Source: Alcaligenes faecalis (GTDB lineage: Bacteria > Pseudomonadota > Gammaproteobacteria > Burkholderiales > Burkholderiaceae_B). Taken from it: a stretch of 64,000 nt of DNA. The notes beneath the pieces were generated by a model. That model worked only from the letters and a program-made list of their open reading frames with translations. It searched no databases and was not told where the DNA came from. A program made the position numbers and the translations under genes. The stretch covers positions 868,001 through 932,000 of the forward strand of contig NZ_CP031012.1 in assembly GCF_009497775.1 (NCBI RefSeq), in the 5' to 3' direction. Every line of letters begins with the position of its first letter. The first letter of the stretch is position 1. Of this stretch, positions 58,853-64,000 are shown piece after piece.

Positions 58853-60337
58853 TTACTGATTGACATACCAGATCGCCTTGGTTTGCTGGTACTGATCCAG
58901 GGCTTCCATGCCCTTGTCCTTGCCGCCAAAACCGGACAGTTTGAAGCCGCCAAAGGGAGCGGTGATGTCGCCTTCTGAAAAGCCATTTACCGACACTGTG
59001 CCCGCTTTGATCTTGCGCGAGACACGTTGTGCTCGGCGCACATCAAGGGTGTAGATGGAGGCGGCCAGACCATATTGGGTATCGTTTGCCAAGGCGATCG
59101 CTTGCTCTTCTGTCTCGAAGGTAGTGACGGCCAGAACGGGGCCGAACACTTCTTCCTGGAACAGGCGGTCTTCCGGGGTAATGTGATCGAAGATAGTGGG
59201 TTCGATATACCAGCCACTGCCCAAGTCACTATGAATGCGTCCGCCATGAACCAGCTTGGCATTTTTTCCGGGATTTTCCAGAAAGCTGGCCACTTTTTCA
59301 AAGTGTGCTTTTTCCACCATCGGTCCGATAGATACATCCGGATCCGTAGGCAAGCCCACTTTCCAGGAGCCTAGCCCCTGTTTGAGTTTTTGCAGCAGTG
59401 TGTCTTTCAGGCTGCTGTGTACGATCAGGCGGGAGCCGCAACTGCAGTTTTCGCTCATGTTCCAGAATGCGGCCGCCAGGATGGAGGGGACCGCTTCGTC
59501 CAGCAGGGCATCTTCAAAAACGACCTGGGGGCTTTTTCCGCCGCATTCCAGCACGACTTCCTTCAGGTTGCTTTCTGCGGAGTATTTCAGAAACAGGCGA
59601 CCCACTTCAGTGGAGCCGGTGAACGACACAATGTCCACGTCCTCGTGCCGTCCCAAAGGCTCCCCGACTTCCTCGCCTGTGCCGGTGATCAGGATCAGTG
59701 CCCCTGCGGGGATGCCTGCCTGGTGTGCCAGCTGTGTCATGCGGTAGGCGCTAAGGCTGGTCAGCTCGGACGGTTTCACAATGACCGAGTTGCCGCACAC
59801 CAGAGCAGGAGCCACTTTCCAGGCGTACATCTGGGCCGGGAAGTTCCAGGGCAGGACGGCCGCCACCACCCCAATGGGTTCCTTGGTGATCAAGCCCAAC
59901 GCGTCTGAGCCGGTTGGGGAAATGCGGCCAAAGCATTTATCAGCCGTTTCCGCATACCAACTGAAGGTGTCGATGGTGGCGGGCATGTCGGTGTTCAGGC
60001 ATTCAGTGATGGGTTTGCCTGCATCCACGCAATCGAGTGCAGCCAGTTCCTCGGCATATTGCTCCAGCAAGGCCACCCACTTGAGCATGATCTTTTTACG
60101 TTCTGCCGGAGACAACTCAGACCACTCACCGGACTCAAAGCTTGTGCGTGCGGCAGCGACAGCCGCTTGCACATCCGAGGCTTGGCCAGCAGCGATTTTG
60201 CCAATCACGGCCAGGTCGATAGGGCTGATGTTATCGAGCAGGGCCGAAGCCGTGGTTTGATGGCCCGGAATCAAATGGGAAGCGTGCAGCTTTCCGGCGC
60301 GGGCCAATTCAAAGACAGTCTCTTTCTGCGTGGGCAT
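58853..60337 (-). CDS. Aldehyde dehydrogenase family protein
   Basis: An NAD(P)-dependent aldehyde dehydrogenase of 494 residues. The cofactor and catalytic motifs are complete: PWNFPAQMYAWKVAPALVCGNSVIVKPSE, FTGSTEVG, E264 in LECGGKSPQVVF and C298 in NMSENCSCGSR. It resembles the PuuC/omega-amino-aldehyde branch more than the succinate-semialdehyde one, but the substrate is set by the pathway. It begins directly after the DapA-like gene (TGAATG), so both act in one route, probably on a semialdehyde produced by that enzyme. Confidence 0.9.
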   Translation of the reverse strand: MPTQKETVFELARAGKLHASHLIPGHQTTASALLDNISPIDLAVIGKIAAGQASDVQAAVAAARTSFESGEWSELSPAERKKIMLKWVALLEQYAEELAALDCVDAGKPITECLNTDMPATIDTFSWYAETADKCFGRISPTGSDALGLITKEPIGVVAAVLPWNFPAQMYAWKVAPALVCGNSVIVKPSELTSLSAYRMTQLAHQAGIPAGALILITGTGEEVGEPLGRHEDVDIVSFTGSTEVGRLFLKYSAESNLKEVVLECGGKSPQVVFEDALLDEAVPSILAAAFWNMSENCSCGSRLIVHSSLKDTLLQKLKQGLGSWKVGLPTDPDVSIGPMVEKAHFEKVASFLENPGKNAKLVHGGRIHSDLGSGWYIEPTIFDHITPEDRLFQEEVFGPVLAVTTFETEEQAIALANDTQYGLAASIYTLDVRRAQRVSRKIKAGTVSVNGFSEGDITAPFGGFKLSGFGGKDKGMEALDQYQQTKAIWYVNQ

Positions 60338-61225
60338 TCAAGCCTCCTGTTCTACTTGGTAAGCGTTGATCTGGGCCAGGAAGTCGTCGCGTTCCTGCGC
60401 TTGAACCGGCAGCAGGGGCAAGCGCACCGAACCGACATCAATGCCGTGACGCACGCAGCCCAGTTTGGCTTTCTGGTTGTAGTTGCCGGACTCCATGGCG
60501 GCAATGGCGGGCAGCATGGCTGCCATCATGCGACGTACGCTGTCCCAGTCCTCTTGCTCGGCTGCCTTGAGCATTTGAACCTGCTCGGCAGGAAACACAT
60601 TGGCCCCGCCGCTGATCCAGCTGCGCACGCCCCAGAACAGGAAGTCGGCAGCCTGATCATCACACCCGCAAACAACCTGGAAGTCGGGCAGATTGGCATT
60701 GACCATGGCAACCACCCGGCTGAAGTTGCCGCTGCTCTCCTTGATGCCCACAATGTTCTTGACCTTGGCCAGCTCGTAGACGGACTCCAGCTCAATTTGT
60801 ATGCCAATGCGCGCCGGGAAGTTGTACATGACGATGGGTAGTTCAGTGGCCGCAGCGACCTCCTTGAAATACGCCACCACTTCATTTTGGCCGGGCAGGC
60901 TGTAGGGGGTGGGGGAGAGCATCAGCGCTTCGTAACCCAGCTCCTCGGCTTCACGGATCCGGCTGATTGCTTCGGCAGGTGACATGGAGTTCACGCCGGC
61001 AATCAGTGTTGTACGGCCACGGCCGGTTTTGGCAACAATCTCCAGTACGCGGCGACGTTCCTGTGCGCTCAGTGCGTAGTATTCGCCTGTGGTACCGCAG
61101 GCCACGATGCCGCCCACTCCGGCCTCAATAAAGCACTCAACCAGACGCTCCAGAGCGGCTTCATTTAACTGGTTGTTGGCGTCAAACGGGGTAACGATGG
61201 GAACGAGAATGCCGTTCAGATTCAT
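60338..61225 (-). CDS. Dihydrodipicolinate synthase/N-acetylneuraminate lyase family protein
   Basis: A class I aldolase-fold enzyme of 295 residues. The Schiff-base Lys is K162 (GIKESSGNF), the proton-relay Tyr is Y134 (VMYNFPARIG) and the pyruvate-carboxylate motif is G44-T-T-G-E48. The housekeeping dapA is unlikely because it is joined to a TRAP transporter, GntR regulator and aldehyde dehydrogenase. Family members in such settings include 5-dehydro-4-deoxyglucarate dehydratase and a hydroxyproline-pathway deaminase, both of which pass alpha-ketoglutarate semialdehyde to an aldehyde dehydrogenase. Which reaction applies here is open. Confidence 0.88.
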   Translation of the reverse strand: MNLNGILVPIVTPFDANNQLNEAALERLVECFIEAGVGGIVACGTTGEYYALSAQERRRVLEIVAKTGRGRTTLIAGVNSMSPAEAISRIREAEELGYEALMLSPTPYSLPGQNEVVAYFKEVAAATELPIVMYNFPARIGIQIELESVYELAKVKNIVGIKESSGNFSRVVAMVNANLPDFQVVCGCDDQAADFLFWGVRSWISGGANVFPAEQVQMLKAAEQEDWDSVRRMMAAMLPAIAAMESGNYNQKAKLGCVRHGIDVGSVRLPLLPVQAQERDDFLAQINAYQVEQEA

Positions 61226-61242
61226 GATGTCTCCAGATTATT

Positions 61243-61257
61243 AATAGTTGATCTATT
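61243..61257. promoter_or_regulatory. Inverted repeat AATAG-N5-CTATT upstream of the DapA-like gene
   Basis: A perfect five-base inverted repeat in the 35-bp gap between the GntR gene and the DapA-like gene. It is a candidate GntR operator, although the gap leaves little space for a promoter and the repeat is short. Confidence 0.4.
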
Positions 61258-61260
61258 GGT

Positions 61261-61911
61261 TTACTCAATGACTTTGCGGGTGAAGGCGCTGAGGTAGGCC
61301 ATCAGCGTTTCAGAGCCCTGCAAAGCCATGTCGGGATTGCCGTCCTGGATTCCTTCAGCCAGGGTCAAGTGGGCTTGAGCCCCGGCTTCCAGGTCGCCTT
61401 CATATTGGTAGGCGTACCAGAATCGTCTGCACTGAACGATCATGGGTGTGACCGCTTGCACAGCAAAAGTGTTGCGACAGGCCTGGTGGATTACCTCGTC
61501 CAGATGCTGGTCGGCCAGCATATAGGCGTCGATATCCTTGGCATTGGCGGCATCCACCATGGCCTGGGCGTGGCCGAGCAAGGTGCTGCGCTGGGCCGGG
61601 GTCGCCCAGCGGGCGGCTCCCTGCACAATCAGGCGTTCCAGAACCCGGCGCGTTTCAATCAGAGTCAGGTGTTCAGCCACACGGATTTCACTGACACGCA
61701 AACCACGGCGTGGCTGCTGCTCGATCAATCCCAGGGCCACCATGCGCATCAGGGCTTCACGCAAGGGGGTGCGCCCCAAACCTGTCATTTCCACCAGATC
61801 ACTTTCCACAATGGCCTGACCAGGCTCCAGTTTGAGAGTGGCAATTAACTGCTCAATCGCTTGATAGGCGGTTTCAGCGGCACGAGAAGAAGGGGTGGGG
61901 GCGCTACTCAC
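61261..61911 (-). CDS. GntR family transcriptional regulator (FadR/FCD type)
   Basis: A 216-residue regulator with the GntR winged helix at residues 14-75 (AYQAIEQLIATLKLEPGQAIVESDLVEMTGLGRTPLREALMRMVALGLIEQQPRRGLRV) and an FCD effector domain, which in relatives binds organic acids through a metal. It sits between the TRAP permease gene and the DapA-like gene, so it very likely controls this operon in response to the transported acid or an intermediate. The start is GTG, supported by GGAG upstream. Confidence 0.92.
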   Translation of the reverse strand: MSSAPTPSSRAAETAYQAIEQLIATLKLEPGQAIVESDLVEMTGLGRTPLREALMRMVALGLIEQQPRRGLRVSEIRVAEHLTLIETRRVLERLIVQGAARWATPAQRSTLLGHAQAMVDAANAKDIDAYMLADQHLDEVIHQACRNTFAVQAVTPMIVQCRRFWYAYQYEGDLEAGAQAHLTLAEGIQDGNPDMALQGSETLMAYLSAFTRKVIE

Positions 61912-61935
61912 GGAGACTCCAATATAAAAATTGCG

Positions 61936-63255
61936 TTAAAAGCCGGATACTTGCTGGGGCAGCCAGGTTGCAATCGCGGGAAACAGGGCCACGATCAACA
62001 AGGTCAGCAACTGGGCAAGAATAAACGGCACGACACCTCGACAAACTTGTCCGTATGTCATGTCTTTCGGGGCAATGGACAGCAGGTAGAAAATGGATGA
62101 GGCCAGGGGTGGTGTCAGATAGCTGGTCTGAATGACAACGATCACCATCACGCCAAACCATAAGGGGTCCAGCCCGGTTGCCACAATAAAGGGCAGGAAA
62201 AGCGGAACGCAAATCAGCACGTTCGCTGTCCAGTCCAGCACAAAGCCCAGCAGAAAGACGATGCCCAGGAACAGAATGATCGTACCTGTACTGCCCAATC
62301 CCAGGTCGCTGGTCAGCATCTGCACCAGCTTGGCGCCACCATTGGCTGCGAAGGCGCCGGTAAACATGGTGCCTCCAGCCACAATCAGCATGATCATTGC
62401 CGTAATGCGTACCGTAATCCGCAAGGCTCCACTGAAGACTGCCCAGTTGAACTGACGGTAGAAGATGCACAAAACAGCGGCGGCAGCAGCGCCCAGGGCA
62501 GCGGCCTCGGTAGGCGATGCGATCCCTTTCATCAAGGAGCCCAGAACCGCGATGATCAGCAGCATCATGGGCACCAGACCACGCATCGTGATACTGATTT
62601 TTTCCCCTAAAGGCCGGCGCATATCCTCATCATCGGCCCGCGGCCCCAGTTCCGGCTTGAGCGTGGTAGCGATCAGGATGTAAGCCACAAAGAGCGTGGT
62701 CATCAACAGGCCTGGGAAGAGCATGGCGGCAAACAGCTCGCCAACCGGAACCTGTGCCAGGGAAGCATAGACGACCGCGACCACCGAGGGCGGGATCATG
62801 GTGCCCAGAGAGCCCCCGGCGCAGATCGTGCCAGCGATCAGCGAGTTGTTGTAGCGAAAGCGCTTCATGGCCGGGATGGCCATCAGCCCCACCATGATCT
62901 CCACCGCGCCAACCACCCCTGCCGCAGCGGCAAAGGTCGCCGCCATGGCGATGGTGGCAATGGCCAATCCACCTGGCAGACCACCCAGCCATAACTGCAT
63001 GGTGCGAAACAGACGTGCGGCAATGCCTGAGCGCTCCAGCAGGGCTCCCATCAGAACAAACATGGGAATCGCTGACAGGATATGGTTGGTGGCCGCGCCG
63101 TACAAAGCGCCATACATCTGGTCAAAGACCATGGGGCCAAAGGCGTACCAACCGGCCAGAAAGGCGGGCAGGATCAGCGCAAAAGCCACGGGCATGCCCT
63201 GAAAAATCAACAGGAACAGGGCAGGGAACATCAGTCCGGCGATCCATAAATTCAT
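61936..63255 (-). CDS. dctM: TRAP transporter large permease subunit (DctM)
   Basis: DctM is the 12-helix membrane subunit that couples organic-acid import to a sodium gradient. The 439 residues show the family motifs MPVAFALILPAFLAGW, HILSAIPMFVLMGALLERSGIAARLF, GGTMIPPSV-like GGSLGTMIPPSVVAVVYASLAQVPVG and the C-terminal PLASSIFYLLSIAPKDMTYGQV. It overlaps dctQ by four bases. The cargo is unknown; the neighbouring DapA-like and aldehyde dehydrogenase genes suggest a hydroxy or keto acid. Confidence 0.95.
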   Translation of the reverse strand: MNLWIAGLMFPALFLLIFQGMPVAFALILPAFLAGWYAFGPMVFDQMYGALYGAATNHILSAIPMFVLMGALLERSGIAARLFRTMQLWLGGLPGGLAIATIAMAATFAAAAGVVGAVEIMVGLMAIPAMKRFRYNNSLIAGTICAGGSLGTMIPPSVVAVVYASLAQVPVGELFAAMLFPGLLMTTLFVAYILIATTLKPELGPRADDEDMRRPLGEKISITMRGLVPMMLLIIAVLGSLMKGIASPTEAAALGAAAAAVLCIFYRQFNWAVFSGALRITVRITAMIMLIVAGGTMFTGAFAANGGAKLVQMLTSDLGLGSTGTIILFLGIVFLLGFVLDWTANVLICVPLFLPFIVATGLDPLWFGVMVIVVIQTSYLTPPLASSIFYLLSIAPKDMTYGQVCRGVVPFILAQLLTLLIVALFPAIATWLPQQVSGF

Positions 63256-63773
63256 GGGTTCACCTCGACGTCAGCAGGGCTTTGTTCTTTGACTGCACAG
63301 CGCAGGCCATGGGCCAGCAATTGCAAGGTAAAGGCGATCAGGCCAAGGGCAATGCAGGCGTAGAACGGCCACATCACCGGAGCCCAGGGGCTGACCATTT
63401 CCACTTCGTTCAGCTTCCAGGCCATCCAGGCTTTGTTGACTCCGACTTTGCTCAACACCGCAAACAGGGGAAACAGCACCAGCAGGTACAGGACCACGTC
63501 TGAAATGCGGGCAAGGGACTTGGGCAAGTGCTTGCGAACCACATCAATGCTGATGTGTTCGTTCTGGCGCATTACCCAGGCCATGCCCAGCAGAAAAATA
63601 GCCCCGTTCATCATGTAGGCGACATCGAAGGCCCAGACCGTAGGAGCATGCAGGACGTAGCGGGCAAAGACCTCCCACACCATGGCCGTGACCAGGATGG
63701 CCGCAGCCAGCTCCGCCAACCTGGCACTGACAAGGGCAACAAAGTCGATCAGTTTTGAAATAGGCTGCAGCAT
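63252..63773 (-). CDS. dctQ: TRAP transporter small permease subunit (DctQ)
   Basis: DctQ is the four-helix partner of DctM. The 173 residues show helices near 10-32, 48-66, 90-110 and 130-155, and the segment WVMRQNEHISIDVVRKHLPKSLARISD, which is typical of the loop between helices 2 and 3. The ATG of dctM overlaps its stop. The substrate-binding protein gene ends 26 bases upstream, giving the standard dctP-dctQ-dctM order. Confidence 0.93.
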   Translation of the reverse strand: MLQPISKLIDFVALVSARLAELAAAILVTAMVWEVFARYVLHAPTVWAFDVAYMMNGAIFLLGMAWVMRQNEHISIDVVRKHLPKSLARISDVVLYLLVLFPLFAVLSKVGVNKAWMAWKLNEVEMVSPWAPVMWPFYACIALGLIAFTLQLLAHGLRCAVKEQSPADVEVNP

Positions 63774-63799
63774 GGCAGCTCTCCTTCAGAAAGTAGGAC

Positions 63800-64000
63800 T
63801 TAGTCGCGGATCAAGTAATTGCTTTCGCTGCGCCAACGATTCAGAAAACCATCGTAGTCAGTCAGCAGGTTTTTCATGTAGTCGTTGCCGGACTGTGCCT
63901 GGGCGTCGGCTTTTTTGTGTACCCAGTCATTGCCAGCCTCGGCCAGCTGCTTGATGAAGGCCGGATCTAGGGTGATGACTTCGTTGCGTCCCTGGCGATA
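63800..64000 (-). CDS. dctP: TRAP transporter substrate-binding protein (DctP), C-terminal fragment
   Basis: The last 66 codons of a gene that continues past the right edge. The product ends NDYMKNLLTDYDGFLNRWRSESNYLIRD, preceded by DPAFIKQLAEAGNDWVHKKADAQAQSG, which is the usual C-terminal pattern of DctP-type receptors, with the stop codon TAA at 63802-63800. Position ahead of dctQ supports this. It is truncated only by the window. The ligand-binding residues lie outside. Confidence 0.85.
   Translation of the reverse strand, partial: YRQGRNEVITLDPAFIKQLAEAGNDWVHKKADAQAQSGNDYMKNLLTDYDGFLNRWRSESNYLIRD

Noticed and set aside
58671..58859. Small plus-strand frame after the LysR gene
   Set aside because: No ribosome binding site and a low-complexity product spanning the C7/G7 hairpin and the end of the convergent gene.
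1..64000. CRISPR arrays, insertion sequences, prophage or attachment sites
   Set aside because: No regularly spaced direct repeats, transposase or integrase genes, or terminal repeats were found; the tRNA-Lys gene is not followed by a partial tRNA copy.

Overview
The window reads as a chromosomal segment of a betaproteobacterium of the Alcaligenaceae, most like Alcaligenes. This assignment is an inference from gene content, not a database match. The pointers are an orphan tripartite-tricarboxylate (Bug-type) binding protein, an lptD-surA-rsmA block, class I fumarase, malic enzyme fused to a phosphotransacetylase-like domain, MetNIQ and GlnHPQ uptake systems, a DctPQM TRAP transporter and MurU/AmgK wall recycling. 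Almost all of it is dense housekeeping DNA. I see no phage, insertion sequence, rRNA or CRISPR array.

Layout. 1-7.2 kb: acyl-CoA ligase fadD, suhB, the tRNA modification enzyme mnmC and a GH31-like protein whose catalytic motifs look degenerate. 7.4-13 kb: tRNA-Lys(UUU) with its own promoter and terminator, then metNIQ and glnHPQ. 13-20.4 kb: a coiled-coil membrane protein, the divergent amgK-murU pair, and lptD-surA-rsmA, ending in a perfect 31-bp-arm hairpin. 20.5-27.6 kb, minus strand: an spmA-spmB fusion, then one long operon glyQ-glyS-gmhB-plsC-ygjP-like-gloA. 27.8-33.4 kb: crotonase, fumarase, and a TetR/MFS divergon with three matching operators. 33.6-36.8 kb: a small unknown gene and a radical-SAM plus DUF4130-UdgX operon preceded by a LexA-type box. 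36.8-46.6 kb: hda-HAD-pcnB-folK, purM, an NCS1 permease, mutL-miaA and a DedA protein. 46.7-50.7 kb: a four-gene extracytoplasmic flavin/redox operon (PepSY, DUF2271, PepSY-TM flavoreductase, ApbE). 51.2-58.6 kb: tsaE-amiC, an AEC transporter, a Bug protein, maeB and a LysR regulator. 58.9-64 kb: a catabolic operon with TRAP transporter, GntR regulator, DapA-like lyase/dehydratase and aldehyde dehydrogenase, running off the right edge.

How the parts work together. Several operons are functionally coherent: methionine and glutamine import; peptidoglycan sugar salvage (AmgK then MurU); outer-membrane assembly (LptD, SurA); uptake and oxidation of an unidentified organic acid (TRAP, DapA-like, ALDH, GntR). 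The two least understood units are the SOS-boxed radical-SAM/DUF4130-UdgX pair, which looks like a DNA-damage module of unknown chemistry, and the ApbE/DUF2271/PepSY redox operon, where DUF2271 carries a candidate covalent-flavin acceptor motif. The start codons of fadD, metN, glnP, gmhB, folK, gntR and the GH31 gene are TTG or GTG, and several starts given here are shorter than the longest open frame because a ribosome binding site or operon overlap favours the internal start.
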